The notes beneath the pieces are model-generated. The model was not told the DNA's origin. It saw nothing but the letters and a program-made list of their open reading frames with translations, and made no database searches. Below are positions 1 through 9,585 of a stretch of DNA of 64,000 bases, one piece after another. The DNA comes from Azospirillum picis. Lineage in GTDB: Bacteria; Pseudomonadota; Alphaproteobacteria; Azospirillales; Azospirillaceae. Positions within the stretch are counted from its first letter, which is position 1. Each line of letters begins with the position of its first letter. Position numbers and translations under genes: made by a program. The stretch is from NCBI RefSeq assembly GCF_017876115.1, contig NZ_JAGINO010000004.1:1-64000 (forward strand), read 5' to 3'.

Positions 1-186
1 TAGCTGGTCGTAGTCGCCGGGCGTCAACTCAGCGGCGATCGGCTGAACGCTCTTGCGTTCCGTGCGGCCGCACAGACCGCGGATGTACACCGGAGCCCAG
101 CGGCGTCGAGCCTTGTGACCGAGAGCGTCCAGAAACGGCTCCAGCCAAGCATCCAACTCGGCTTCCCATGTCCGAACCTCCAGCAT
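1..186 (-). CDS. IS701-type DDE transposase, N-terminal part (runs off window)
   Basis: The minus strand reads open from an ATG at 184-186 to the window edge, giving 62 residues that begin MLEVRTWEAELDAWLEPF and include RRRWAPVYIRGLCG and RTERKSVQPIAAEL. This is the typical N-terminus of the IS701-family DDE transposases, which cut and rejoin element ends. The catalytic residues lie further in and are not visible. The upstream 80 bases (to about 270) look like the element's own non-coding end, so the element probably ends beside the IS630-type scar. Whether the full copy is intact cannot be judged here. Confidence 0.8.
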   Translation of the reverse strand, partial: MLEVRTWEAELDAWLEPFLDALGHKARRRWAPVYIRGLCGRTERKSVQPIAAELTPGDYDQL

Positions 187-364
187 GATTGCCTCCAGCG
201 CAGCTCACCCCTTGGGCTGCACAACAGCCTTCATCTCGTGCCATCACGCCGGAACTGCCAAAGTAGTGCTAGAGCCTGTCTGTTTTTGTCTGGAACGGGG
301 ATGAGGATTCCCGAGGCAAGGGGTATGTGAGTCAACGGGTTGGCTGAGTAGGAGGTCAACCATC
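187..364. mobile_element. Abutting ends of two insertion sequences
   Basis: This stretch lies between the start of the IS701-type transposase (minus strand) and the start of an IS630-type transposase stub (plus strand). A CTAG at 269-272 separates the two leader regions and fits the TA-centred target preference of both families. The part after 272 resembles the leader of an IS630-type element directly before its ATG at 365. I could not define the terminal inverted repeats with certainty, because only one end of each element is present. Confidence 0.4.
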
Positions 365-424
365 ATGGCACGTCCGTTATCCCTGGATCTTCGTGAGCGC
401 ATTGCGGCGGTGCTGGCGCGCGGC
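365..424 (+). pseudogene. IS630-type transposase stub (first ~20 codons)
   Basis: The first 20 codons, beginning MARPLSLDLRERI, are the characteristic start of IS630-family transposases, where they open the N-terminal helix-turn-helix. Similarity then stops abruptly and the sequence continues as the tail of an unrelated short-chain dehydrogenase. The rest of the transposase, including the DDE catalytic core, is missing, so this is a deletion remnant and cannot make an active enzyme. Confidence 0.7.
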
Positions 425-671
425 CTTGCCCTTGAACGTGCGCCGGTGCAGGTCAACGCTGTATCGGTCCGGCCCAATCGACACGCCCCTCCACGTCGGC
501 ATGACAGAAGTGGATCGGTGGGCGATGTTCGAGATGGTTTCTACCCGCCTATCAGCGCGTCGTATCGGCCAGCCGGGAGACGTTGCGCAGGCCATCCTGT
601 TCGTCGCCACCAACTCCTTTGTCACTGGAACGGCCGTCACAGTCGATGGCGGCGGTATGATCTCGCCATGA
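425..671 (+). pseudogene. Short-chain dehydrogenase C-terminal remnant, frameshifted
   Basis: Two adjoining frames together encode the end of an SDR oxidoreductase. The first frame gives APVQVNAVS (about 436-465). A one-base shift near 465 moves to the frame that reads SGPIDTPLH, then IGQPGDVAQAILFVA and finally VTGTAVTVDGGG before the stop at 669-671. These match the conserved C-terminal third of SDR enzymes (VNAVSPGPIDTP and the VTGxxxxVDGG end). The N-terminal cofactor-binding half is gone, replaced by the IS630 stub. The gene was therefore truncated by an insertion or deletion and then frameshifted. It should be non-functional. Confidence 0.75.
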
Positions 672-999
672 GAGGATATGCCATCCGCTGTTGAAGCCCG
701 AGGGGAAGAGTGGGGGCCTCTCGCCTGATAGGGGCGGCGAACTGGGCAGCAGGGCCGGGGCGGACGCCCTCCAAAGCCAGAGCTTGGGCAGGCCGCCCTT
801 GCGGGAGTAATCAGTTCGCAAAAGCACATCCACAAGAAGGAATACAAATTGCATTTCTGCGATTGAAGCCACGAAAGACCATGATTTTTAGATGGATTTA
901 GGTCTGCTGCACCCTGCAGGATTCTTCAATACTTGCCTTTCCGGAGGTTCCTATAGTCGCAATCATGCAATAACCTATGTAATCCAGGGGCTTCCTTCA
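672..999. other. Intergenic, no gene recognised
   Basis: About 330 bases between the SDR remnant and the leucine-dehydrogenase-like gene. Short open frames occur on both strands, but none has a recognisable protein or a good ribosome site. The last 170 bases are richer in A/T than the surroundings and probably hold the promoter of the downstream gene. I could not assign convincing -35 and -10 boxes. Confidence 0.4.
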
Positions 1000-2049
1000 A
1001 TGTCCGTGTTCGAGCACTGCCAGTTCGACAATCATGAGGCTGTGTACTTCTGTCGCGACGAAGCATCCGGACTCTGCGCAATCATTGCATTGCACAGCAC
1101 CCTGCGCGGACCGGCAATGGGCGGAACCCGCATGGTTCCTTATGCGAGCGATGAGGAGGCACTGACCGACGTACTGCGCCTCTCCAGGGGAATGACCTTC
1201 AAGAATGTGATGGCTGGGCTTCCCTTTGGTGGCGGCAAAGCCGTCATCATCGGCGATCCGGCGAAGGACAAGTCCGCGGCCTTGTTGCAGGCCTATGCGG
1301 TCGAGATCGAGCGCCTCCAGGGACGTTTCGTCACCGGCGAGGATGTCGGGATCGGCATGGCCGACGTTCAGGCGATGAGTTCGGTGACGGCTCATATCCG
1401 CGGCGTTCCGGACGGCGGCGCCGGCGATCCGTCGCCATTCACGGCTTCCGGCGTCTACGACGGCATCGTCGCGGCGGTGAGGCACCGGTTGGATCGGGGA
1501 TCGGTCGAGGGGATTCACGTCCTAGTGCAGGGTCTGGGAGCGGTCGGCATGAGGCTGGCCGAACGGCTGTTCGCAGCGGGAGCCCGGCTGTCCGTGACGG
1601 ACACCAATCCGAACAGGGTGGAAGAGGCGCGGGAGCGGTTCGCCGCCGAAGCCGTCGACATCGCTTCCTGCTGTGCCGCCGATGTCGATGTCTATGCCCC
1701 TTGTGCCCTCGGCGCCACCCTGGACGCCGCCACGATTCCCACCCTCAAAGCCTCCGTTGTCGCGGGCGGCGCCAACAACCAGCTTGCCACGGCCGAGGAC
1801 GGTCGTCGCCTCCATGAACGGGGGATACTTTACGCCCCGGACTATGTCATCAACGCCGGCGGCGTGATCAGCACCGCACATGCCGGTCCCTCCTTCGACA
1901 TGGGCCGGATGCTTGATCACGTCGGCCGGATCGCCGGCACGTTGGAAGACATCTTCCGGCTTTCGAAGGCGGAAGGACTCCCTACCAGCGTGATCGCCGA
2001 TCGGCTTGCGCGGAAGCGCCTGGCTGACGCCGCAGCGACGACCCGGTAG
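1000..2049 (+). CDS. Leucine/valine/phenylalanine-type amino acid dehydrogenase
   Basis: This 349-residue protein belongs to the Glu/Leu/Phe/Val dehydrogenase family, which oxidatively deaminates a branched-chain or aromatic L-amino acid with NAD+ to the 2-oxo acid and ammonium. The N-terminal catalytic domain has GPAMGGTRM, and the two lysines expected for catalysis in leucine dehydrogenases fall at K68 (RGMTFKN) and K80 (FGGGKAV). A Rossmann motif, VQGLGAVGMRLAE, starts near residue 176. The frame is open further upstream, but the family N-terminus begins at the ATG used here (MSVFEHCQF). The next gene, a 2-oxo acid:ferredoxin oxidoreductase, could use its product. Leucine dehydrogenase is the best guess; valine or phenylalanine as substrate cannot be excluded. 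Confidence 0.85.
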   Translation: MSVFEHCQFDNHEAVYFCRDEASGLCAIIALHSTLRGPAMGGTRMVPYASDEEALTDVLRLSRGMTFKNVMAGLPFGGGKAVIIGDPAKDKSAALLQAYAVEIERLQGRFVTGEDVGIGMADVQAMSSVTAHIRGVPDGGAGDPSPFTASGVYDGIVAAVRHRLDRGSVEGIHVLVQGLGAVGMRLAERLFAAGARLSVTDTNPNRVEEARERFAAEAVDIASCCAADVDVYAPCALGATLDAATIPTLKASVVAGGANNQLATAEDGRRLHERGILYAPDYVINAGGVISTAHAGPSFDMGRMLDHVGRIAGTLEDIFRLSKAEGLPTSVIADRLARKRLADAAATTR

Positions 2050-2166
2050 GCATTCCCACCATAGCCTCCCAGGAAAGCCGGCCCTGGCCGAAGTCCGAAA
2101 AAGCGACCGGCATCCCCGTCCGGTGTCGGGGAAGGCTGGCCCCAATTCCGCGCCGAAGCTGGATGA

Positions 2167-5100
2167 GTGGAAAATAACATAATGCATGGAAACGCCCAGG
2201 AACGTCCGACCCAGACGGATGCGATCATCGACGAAACCTATGAATTGGCTCATCGCTACACCCGCGACACTGGCCGTGTCTTTCTGACCGGCACCCAGGC
2301 CCTGCTGCGGATCATGATCGACCAATCGCGCAGCGACCGGGAGAGCGGACGCAAGACGGCGGGTTTCGTGTCCGGCTATCGCGGCTCCCCGCTGGGTGGA
2401 GTCGACCAGGAGCTGTGGCGGCAGAAGGCGCTGCTCGACCGGCACGATATCCGCTTCGAGCCGGGGCTCAACGAGGATCTGGCGGCGAGCATGGTCTGGG
2501 GCACGCAACAGATCGACGCCTATCCCGGCAAGCGCGTCGATGGCGTGTTTTCCCTGTGGTACGGAAAGGGCCCCGGCGTCGACCGTACAGGGGACGTCTT
2601 TCGCAACGCCAATATCCTCGGAACTTCAGCACAGGGCGGCGTGCTGGCCGTGGCCGGCGACGATCATGCCGCGCAATCCTCGACCTTTCCCCACCAGACC
2701 GATCATGTGTTCGAAGCGGCGATGATGCCGATCGTCCATCCGGCCGATCTCGGCGAGTATCTGACCTTCGGGCTTGCCGGCTTCGCCCTGTCCCGCTTCA
2801 CCGGCCTCTGGGTCGGCTTCAAGGCGATCACCGAGACGGTGGAGAGCGGCCAGACCTTGGTCCTGCCGCCTCTGCCCCGCTTCTCCACGCCCGCGGATTT
2901 CGTGGTTCCGCCACACGGCCTGAACCATGACCCGGCATTGCGCCTGCCGGCGCAGCGGACGGAGCTGGAACGCCGTCTGGTGGAGGAACGGCTTCCCGCC
3001 GTCGGAGCCTTCACACGGGCGAACCCGTTCGACCGGATGCTGTTCGGCACACCGGACGCGCGGATCGGCATCGTCACGGTCGGCAAGGCTCATCACGACC
3101 TGCTCAGGGCGCTGCGCCTGCTCGTCTGGTCCGAAGAGCGCGCGGTGGCGGCCGGGATCGCCCTGTACAAGGTTGGACTGTCTTGGCCGGTCGAACCGGA
3201 AGGCATCCGCCGATTTGCCCGCGGCAAGCGGACGCTGATCGTGCTGGAGGAAAAGCGCTCGTTCGTGGAGGCGCAGATCCGCCAGATCCTGTACGACATG
3301 GCGGCGGACGTGCGGCCGGAAATCGCGGGAAAGACTTGGCGGAACGGCACACCGCTGTTGCCGGCGGTGATGGAGTTCTCGCCGGAACTGGTGGCGGGGG
3401 CGCTCGGCCGGGTTCTGCGGGATCACGGGATCGACGTCGCGGCTCCGCCGCTGTCGGCCGACGATGGCCGGCCCGCCGCCGGGCCGCCGCTTCTGGTCCG
3501 CAAGCCATATTTCTGCTCCGGCTGTCCACACAACACCTCCACGCGCGTGCCCACCGGAAGCGTGGCCGCCGGGGGGATCGGCTGCCACATCATGGCGGTG
3601 GGCGACGAGCGGCAGACCAGGACGGCAAGCCATATGGGAGGCGAAGGGGCACCCTGGGTCGGGTTGTCGAGCTTCACGACCCTGCCGCACCTGTTCGCCA
3701 ATCTCGGCGACGGGACTTACCAGCATTCGGGCATTCTCGCGATCCGGCAGGCGGTGGCGGCCAAGGCCCGCATCACCTACAAGATCCTGTACAACAACGC
3801 CGTCGCCATGACCGGCGGCCAACCGACAGAGGGTGCTCCCACCGTCGACGGAATCGCCCGACAGGTCGCGGCCGAGGGCGTGGCCCGCATCGCCTTCGTC
3901 GGCGAGACCGGCGAGCCTCCCGTGCCGACCGCGCGCTTTCCTACCGGCACGACCTTCCACCACCGGGATGAGTTGGATGCCGTACAGCAGGAGTTGCGGG
4001 ACTATGACGGCGTGTCCGTCCTCCTGTACGACCAGACCTGTGCTGCGGAAAAACGTCGGCGCCGGAAGAAGGGCGAAGCGCCCGATCCGGACCTGCGGGT
4101 ATTTATCAACGACCGGGTGTGCGAAGGCTGCGGCGATTGCTCCGTCCAATCGACCTGCATCGCCGTCGAGCCGAAGGAAACCGCTTTCGGGCGGAAGCGG
4201 CAGATCAACCAGTCGGCCTGCAACAAGGACACCTCCTGCCTGAAGGGATTCTGCCCGTCCCTGCTGTCGGTGCGGGGTGCAGCGCCGCGTCGCCCGGCGC
4301 GTGCCGCGTTCGATCTTTTCGAGGAACGCTACGCCACGATCCCAGACCCGCAGCACGTCAAGGAACATGAGGCGGACCGGCCTTTCAGCCTCCTCGTCGC
4401 CGGGATGGGCGGCACCGGCGTGGTGACCGTCGGCGCCATCCTCGCCATGGCCGCCCATCTCGAAGGGCTGAGTGCCCGGACTTTGGACTTCACCGGCGTG
4501 GCCCAGAAGAACGGCGCGGTCGTCTCGCATGTCCAGATCGCGACGGCAGACCATGTCCTGGATGTGCCCCGCGTTCCGGCCGGGGCGCTCGACCTGTTGA
4601 TCGCCTGCGATCTCGTTGCCGCGACCACGCCGGAGACGCGATCGCGTTGCACCCCGGACCGCACGGCGGTGATCGGGAATCTCAACGTCACTCCCACAGC
4701 CGATTTCGTCTCCACGCCGAACCTCGTCATCGATCCTGCGCGGCATCGTCGCGTGGTGGAGTCGGTCACCCATCCGGGACAAGGATCGTTCCTGAATGCG
4801 GGCGACCTCGCGGTCCGGCTGTTCGGCGACACGATCGCCGCCAACCTGCTGCTGGTTGGCGTGGCGTACCAACAGGGTTTTCTGCCTCTGGCAGAGCAGG
4901 CGATCCTGCGGGCAATCGAACTCAACGGCACCGCGGTCGCCATGAGCAAGGCCGCCTTCCGCTGCGGGCGTATCGTCGCGGCTCGACCGGAGGCGGCGGA
5001 GGCGATCTTGAACGGAGGTCCGGACGACCGGTCGGCCAGAGCGGCCGCTACGCCTCCCTCATTGCCGGATGAGCGGATCGCCTTCTACGCGAAGGAGCTG

Positions 5101-5718
5101 GAGGCTTATCAGGACCGTGCCTATGCCGCCCGTTATACCCGCCTGCTCCAGCGTGTCAGCGATCACGAGGTGCGGCTGGCAGGGGTGGCGGGAGCGCTGA
5201 CCGCGACCGTCGCCGACGCCTATTACCGGCTGCTTGCCTATAAGGACGAATATGAGGTGGCGCGGCTCTACAGCGATCCGGCGTTTCGCGAGCGGCTCGC
5301 CGCCGCCTTCGACGGTGAGCCGAAAATCCAGATCCACATGGCGCCGCCGTTGATCGCGCCGGTCGATCCCGCAACGGGGCGACGGCGCAAGCGGGCCTTC
5401 GAGGGGCGCTGGATCCTGCCGCTGCTCCGCCTGCTGCGCCATGGCCGGCGGCTGCGCGGAACCCGGTTCGATCCTTTCGGCTATCAGGAGGATCGGGTTC
5501 AGGAGCGCCGGCTGATCGCCCTGTTCGAAGCGGACGTGAGCGCGGTCCTGTCAACGCCGACCGCCACTCTGCCGGCCGCCTGCGCTCTGCTGGCATGGCC
5601 CCTGGAAGTCCGCGGCTTCGGTCCGGTCAAGGCGGAGCATTGGCGGCGCGTGGAACCGCGACGCCAAGAGTTGCTCGACGCGCTGGGTGGAGACGGTCAA
5701 CGGCACGCTGCGGAATGA
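2167..5718 (+). CDS. Indolepyruvate:ferredoxin oxidoreductase, fused alpha/beta/gamma type
   Basis: A 1183-residue single-chain 2-oxoacid:ferredoxin oxidoreductase of the IorA/IorB fusion type. It oxidatively decarboxylates aryl- or branched-chain 2-oxo acids to acyl-CoA, passing electrons to ferredoxin through thiamine diphosphate. Visible parts in order: N-terminal pyrimidine-binding domain with GYRGSPLGGVD (about 75-85); a CSGCPHNTS motif at C450 opening the TPP-binding half; a cysteine-rich segment VCEGCGDCSVQSTC at about 651-664, then more cysteines (SCLKGFCPS), expected to hold an iron-sulfur cluster; and a gamma-type domain with GMGGTGVVT near 746. A GTG at 2167 opens the frame and an ATG at 2182 is an alternative start. 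It lies 117 bases after the amino acid dehydrogenase and probably uses its 2-oxo acid product. Confidence 0.88.
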   Translation: MENNIMHGNAQERPTQTDAIIDETYELAHRYTRDTGRVFLTGTQALLRIMIDQSRSDRESGRKTAGFVSGYRGSPLGGVDQELWRQKALLDRHDIRFEPGLNEDLAASMVWGTQQIDAYPGKRVDGVFSLWYGKGPGVDRTGDVFRNANILGTSAQGGVLAVAGDDHAAQSSTFPHQTDHVFEAAMMPIVHPADLGEYLTFGLAGFALSRFTGLWVGFKAITETVESGQTLVLPPLPRFSTPADFVVPPHGLNHDPALRLPAQRTELERRLVEERLPAVGAFTRANPFDRMLFGTPDARIGIVTVGKAHHDLLRALRLLVWSEERAVAAGIALYKVGLSWPVEPEGIRRFARGKRTLIVLEEKRSFVEAQIRQILYDMAADVRPEIAGKTWRNGTPLLPAVMEFSPELVAGALGRVLRDHGIDVAAPPLSADDGRPAAGPPLLVRKPYFCSGCPHNTSTRVPTGSVAAGGIGCHIMAVGDERQTRTASHMGGEGAPWVGLSSFTTLPHLFANLGDGTYQHSGILAIRQAVAAKARITYKILYNNAVAMTGGQPTEGAPTVDGIARQVAAEGVARIAFVGETGEPPVPTARFPTGTTFHHRDELDAVQQELRDYDGVSVLLYDQTCAAEKRRRRKKGEAPDPDLRVFINDRVCEGCGDCSVQSTCIAVEPKETAFGRKRQINQSACNKDTSCLKGFCPSLLSVRGAAPRRPARAAFDLFEERYATIPDPQHVKEHEADRPFSLLVAGMGGTGVVTVGAILAMAAHLEGLSARTLDFTGVAQKNGAVVSHVQIATADHVLDVPRVPAGALDLLIACDLVAATTPETRSRCTPDRTAVIGNLNVTPTADFVSTPNLVIDPARHRRVVESVTHPGQGSFLNAGDLAVRLFGDTIAANLLLVGVAYQQGFLPLAEQAILRAIELNGTAVAMSKAAFRCGRIVAARPEAAEAILNGGPDDRSARAAATPPSLPDERIAFYAKELEAYQDRAYAARYTRLLQRVSDHEVRLAGVAGALTATVADAYYRLLAYKDEYEVARLYSDPAFRERLAAAFDGEPKIQIHMAPPLIAPVDPATGRRRKRAFEGRWILPLLRLLRHGRRLRGTRFDPFGYQEDRVQERRLIALFEADVSAVLSTPTATLPAACALLAWPLEVRGFGPVKAEHWRRVEPRRQELLDALGGDGQRHAAE

Positions 5719-5775
5719 GCCGACCGGTGCGGGATACCGGCGGCAAAGAGAAAAGCCAAAAAAGGGAGGACAATC

Positions 5776-7191
5776 ATGACGACATTCGGGACTGCGCCGG
5801 ATGCATCGCTGCCTTTGCCGACGGTGCTCGTGACGGCTTTGTCCGATCGGTTCGGACCCCGGCTTTCCCGAGGGGAGTCGGTCCGGCTTCAGCACGGGCG
5901 TGACGAATCGAAGTTCCCCCCGGCGCCGCCCGACGCCGTCGTGTTCGTCGAAACCACCGAGGAGGTGGCGGCGGTCGTGACGCTGTGCCGGGAGCATCGC
6001 GTGCCGGTCATTCCCTATGGAGCCGGTAGCTCGGCGGAGGGCCATGTTCTTGCCGTCCGCGGCGGCCTGTGCGTGGATCTGTCCGGCATGAACCGGGTGC
6101 TGGCCATCCATCCGGAGGATCAGGACGTGACGGTCCAGGCCGGTGTCACCCGGCTGCAGTTGAACCGGGAACTGAAGGGCAGCGGCCTGTTCTTTTCCGT
6201 CGATCCGGGAGCGGACGCCACGCTGGGCGGCATGGCGGCCACGGCGGCGTCGGGCACCAATGCCGTGCGCTATGGGACGATGCGGGAGAATGTGCGCTCC
6301 ATGTCGGTGGTGTGTGCCGACGGCCGGGTCGTCAAGACCGGCAACCGTGCCCGGAAGTCGGCGGCGGGATACGACCTGACCCATCTGTTCATCGGGTCCG
6401 AAGGGACCTTCGGTATCATTACGGAGTTGACGCTGCGGCTGTTTCCGGTGCCGGAGGCGGTTGCCGCCGCGGTCTGCGCGTTTCCCACCGTCGCGGCGGC
6501 GGTGCAGACCGTCATTCAGGTGATGCAGCTCGGCATACCCGTCGCCCGCTGCGAGCTTCTGGACGCCTTGACGTTGAAAGCGGTCAACCGATACAGCAAG
6601 ACGACGCTGAGCGAACAGCCCACCCTGTTTTTCGAGTTTCACGGCAGCACGGCCGCGGTGGAGGAGCAATCCGTCCTGGCCGGGGAGATCGCCCGCGAAC
6701 AGGGCGGCCAGGACTTCGCATGGGCGACCCGGCCGGAAGACAGGTCCCGCTTGTGGCAGGCGCGGCACGATGCCTTCTTCGCCTGTCTTCAGTTGAAGCC
6801 GGGCGCGACGCCGTTCGTGACGGATGTCTGCGTGCCGATCTCCGCGCTCGCCGTCTGCATCGAAGACACGATCAAGGATGTGCAGGCTTCCTCCCTGCCG
6901 ATGCCGCTGTTCGGTCATGTCGGCGACGGAAATTTCCACATGGTCCTGTTGATCGACGGCGCGAACCCCGAGGAAAGGGAGGAGGCCGAGCGGATCAATG
7001 AGCAGGTGATCGGGCGGGCGCTGGCTTTGGGCGGAACCTGTACCGGCGAACATGGGGTCGGCATTGGCAAGGCCAAGCATCTCGTGCGGGAACACGGGCA
7101 ACCGGCCATCGACCTGATGCAGGTGTTGAAGGCGGCGATCGATCCGGACGGGCTCTTCAATCCGGGCAAGATCCTGCCCCGTCCGGCATAG
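5776..7191 (+). CDS. FAD-linked 2-hydroxyacid (D-lactate/glycolate-type) dehydrogenase
   Basis: A 471-residue flavoprotein of the GlcD/Dld family. The N-terminal FAD-binding (PCMH-type) domain has PYGAGSSAEGH near residue 77 and GGMAATAASGTNAVRYG near 155. The C-terminal domain has GHVGDGNFH near 380, the usual metal/substrate loop, and ends with the family motif DPDGLFNPGKIL. Such enzymes oxidise D-2-hydroxy acids (D-lactate, glycolate, D-2-hydroxyglutarate and similar) to 2-oxo acids and reduce quinone or cytochrome. A strong ribosome site (GGGAGGA, 5764-5770) precedes the ATG. Placed after the 2-oxoacid oxidoreductase, it may turn hydroxy analogues of branched-chain or aromatic acids into substrate for it. 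The exact substrate cannot be read from sequence. Confidence 0.82.
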   Translation: MTTFGTAPDASLPLPTVLVTALSDRFGPRLSRGESVRLQHGRDESKFPPAPPDAVVFVETTEEVAAVVTLCREHRVPVIPYGAGSSAEGHVLAVRGGLCVDLSGMNRVLAIHPEDQDVTVQAGVTRLQLNRELKGSGLFFSVDPGADATLGGMAATAASGTNAVRYGTMRENVRSMSVVCADGRVVKTGNRARKSAAGYDLTHLFIGSEGTFGIITELTLRLFPVPEAVAAAVCAFPTVAAAVQTVIQVMQLGIPVARCELLDALTLKAVNRYSKTTLSEQPTLFFEFHGSTAAVEEQSVLAGEIAREQGGQDFAWATRPEDRSRLWQARHDAFFACLQLKPGATPFVTDVCVPISALAVCIEDTIKDVQASSLPMPLFGHVGDGNFHMVLLIDGANPEEREEAERINEQVIGRALALGGTCTGEHGVGIGKAKHLVREHGQPAIDLMQVLKAAIDPDGLFNPGKILPRPA

Positions 7192-7415
7192 ATCGGATCG
7201 CGTAAAATCGGGATCGATTTGGAGCGTGAATCCCATCGCCAAACATGAAGCTATAGCGTCGTGCGTTTCACATTGAACGCGCGACGCCATAGCGCGGCCT
7301 TCCTCTCCCGCGCCGTTCCCGACCGAAGAGACCGTGCTGCCGGGTGGGCGTCCGGGCCGGGCGCAACGACGGTCTGCGCCTCAATAACCAACGACAACAG
7401 AGAACGGAGGAAACC

Positions 7416-8606
7416 ATGGTCAAATGGATGACGGTCCTTTTCTGCCTCCTTGCGTCCGGTGCTCTGGCCGAAACTCCGCTCAGGATCGGCGTGCTGACCG
7501 ACATGACCGGCGGCTATTCGTCCTTTTCCGGCGGCGGTTCGGTGGAGGCTGCCCGGATGGCCGTGGAGGATTTCGGAAACAAGGTGCTCGGCCGTCCGAT
7601 CAAGGTGATCAGCGCGGACCACCAGAACAAGCCCGACATCGCCGCGACCCTGGCCACGCGCTGGATCGACGTCGACGACGTCGCGGCGATCGTCGACGTG
7701 CCCCTGTCCAGCGCTGCGCTGGCTGTCCAGGGGATCACGCGAAACCGGAACCGGGTGGCGATCTATTCGACGGGCATCACCTCCGACCTGACGGGGACGG
7801 CCTGCTCGCGCACCGGCTTCCAATGGACCTACGATAGCCATTCCATGGTCAAGAGCCTGGCCGAGGGGATCGTGCGCCGGGGCGGGACGCGTTGGTTCCT
7901 GCTGGTGGTGGACAATGCCGCCGGCTATGCGCTGGAGAAGGACGCCCGGACCTTCGTCGCCCAGGCGGGAGGCACGGTGGTCGGAGCGGTGCGCCATCCG
8001 CTGGGATCGTCTGATCTTGCGTCCTACCTGCTTCAGGCCAGCGGGTCGGGTGCCAATGTCATTGCCTTCGCCAATGCCGGCCAGGACCTGATGAACGGAA
8101 TCAAGCAGGCCCGCGAGTTCGGGATGGGCACCCAGCAGCAACTGGTGCCCCTGGTGCTGTTCAATACGGAGGTCCACGCGCTTGGCCTTGACGTGGCCCA
8201 GGGTCTGCAGTTCGTCCTGACGAACGACTGGATGAAAAGCGCGGAGACCCGTGCCTGGGCCGAACGCTTCTTCGCCAAGCGCAAGGCGATGCCGGCGATG
8301 ACCCAGGCCGGCGTCTATTCCGGGGTCCTGCATTACCTGAAAGCGGTGGCTGCCGCGAACACGACCGACGCCACGGCCGTCTCCGAAAAGATGCAGGCGC
8401 TCCCGGTGGAGGACATCTTCGTCACGGGCGGACTGGTTCGTCCCGATGGGGCCATGGTCCATGACATGTTCCTGGCGCGGGTAAAGACACCGTCGGAATC
8501 GCGCGGGGCCTGGGACGAGTACGAGGTGATCGACCGGATCCCGGGAAATGTCGCCTTCCGTCCGGCCGGGGAAGGCGGTTGTCCTTTGACGTCGGCCAAA
8601 CCCTGA
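7416..8606 (+). CDS. ABC transporter substrate-binding protein, branched-chain amino acid type
   Basis: A 396-residue periplasmic binding protein of the leucine/amide-binding family (type I fold). The first 18 residues (MVKWMTVLFCLLASGALA) form a signal peptide and the mature protein begins ETPLRIGVLTDMTGGY, the usual opening of this family. The ATG at 7416 is chosen because GGAGG lies 6 bases upstream and a signal peptide begins there. No permease or ATPase gene lies nearby, so it is an orphan binding protein that must work with a transporter encoded elsewhere or act as a sensor. Its setting among amino-acid and keto-acid genes suggests a ligand of that class. Confidence 0.85.
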   Translation: MVKWMTVLFCLLASGALAETPLRIGVLTDMTGGYSSFSGGGSVEAARMAVEDFGNKVLGRPIKVISADHQNKPDIAATLATRWIDVDDVAAIVDVPLSSAALAVQGITRNRNRVAIYSTGITSDLTGTACSRTGFQWTYDSHSMVKSLAEGIVRRGGTRWFLLVVDNAAGYALEKDARTFVAQAGGTVVGAVRHPLGSSDLASYLLQASGSGANVIAFANAGQDLMNGIKQAREFGMGTQQQLVPLVLFNTEVHALGLDVAQGLQFVLTNDWMKSAETRAWAERFFAKRKAMPAMTQAGVYSGVLHYLKAVAAANTTDATAVSEKMQALPVEDIFVTGGLVRPDGAMVHDMFLARVKTPSESRGAWDEYEVIDRIPGNVAFRPAGEGGCPLTSAKP

Positions 8607-8736
8607 CGGACCATGGCCTGGAAAGGCGTCCAGCGGACGGTTTCGCCTTGCGGCCCGGTGCAGGATTTTTCAAGACGTCCGGTTGCGGCGTTGGTTACCG
8701 TTTGCCAGGACATCCGTTTCCTGACGGTGGATAGCA

Positions 8737-9585
8737 ATGGGCATGGGTGAGAACCACGTGAAAGTCTGGCGGGCGGCCGACCTTTATGACGCCGAGTTGC
8801 TGCGGGGCGTCTATGTTCGGCACAGCTACCCCTGGCACGCGCATGAGGATGTCTGCCTTGGTCTGGTGATCGAGGGGGCGATCGACCTACAGACACGGGG
8901 CCGTACCGGAATCGCCGAGAGAGGGTCCTTCGTCCTGATCAACTCGGAGGAACTGCATCGGGGGCAGCCGGCCGACCCCCAGGGCTGGCGTTGCCGCACG
9001 ATCCATATCCATCCCGATTTCATCCGACGCACGGCCGACGACATCGGGCGCGGCGTGGGGGGCACCGACACCGTCTTCCGCGGCCCGACCTTTCAGGACG
9101 CGGAACTGGCCAGCCTACTGTTACGGCTGCACCTCTGCTCCGAGACGGGCGGTTCGTCGCTCGACCAGCAATCGCAGATCGTCGCCGTCATCGCCCATCT
9201 CCTGGCGCGGCACGCCGAACCGTGCCTGACGCTTCCCAACCAGGGGTGGGAACCCATCGCGATCCGGCGCGCCCGCGCCTATCTTGACGAGCATCTGTCC
9301 GATAAGACGACGCTGGACGATCTGGCGGCGGTCGCCGGTTTGCCGCCCTTCCGCCTGCTGCGCGCCTTCCGGAGGTCGCTGGGTCTGACGCCGCACGCCT
9401 ATCAGGTGCAGGCGCGGGTCCGGACTGCCCATCGCCTGCTCCGTGTCGGCAGCCCGTTGGCCGACGTGGCGGCGGCGGTCGGCTTCTCCGACCAAGCCCA
9501 CATGACACGTGTTTTCAAGGGCATAATGGGGGCCACCCCGGGGCAATACCGGAACGCGGTCCGAGGGGAGCTGGATTTGGGTTGA
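8737..9585 (+). CDS. AraC-family transcriptional regulator (cupin sensor)
   Basis: 282 residues. The N-terminal part (about 20-130, with YPWHAHEDVCLGLVIEGAID and the NSEELHRGQP loop) is an AraC-type cupin ligand domain. The C-terminal 100 residues are the AraC double helix-turn-helix, with LDDLAAVAGLPPFRLLRAFRR and VAAAVGFSDQAHMTRVFK, ending in the usual GATPGQYR. It is encoded on the same strand, 130 bases after the binding-protein gene, and ends at a strong terminator hairpin. It probably controls part of the neighbouring amino-acid degradation genes; the ligand is unknown. Confidence 0.85.
   Translation: MGMGENHVKVWRAADLYDAELLRGVYVRHSYPWHAHEDVCLGLVIEGAIDLQTRGRTGIAERGSFVLINSEELHRGQPADPQGWRCRTIHIHPDFIRRTADDIGRGVGGTDTVFRGPTFQDAELASLLLRLHLCSETGGSSLDQQSQIVAVIAHLLARHAEPCLTLPNQGWEPIAIRRARAYLDEHLSDKTTLDDLAAVAGLPPFRLLRAFRRSLGLTPHAYQVQARVRTAHRLLRVGSPLADVAAAVGFSDQAHMTRVFKGIMGATPGQYRNAVRGELDLG

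Noticed and set aside
2626-4872. A 2.2-kb minus-strand open frame under the indolepyruvate oxidoreductase gene.
   Set aside because: No recognisable domain; it mirrors the codon pattern of the real gene on the other strand.
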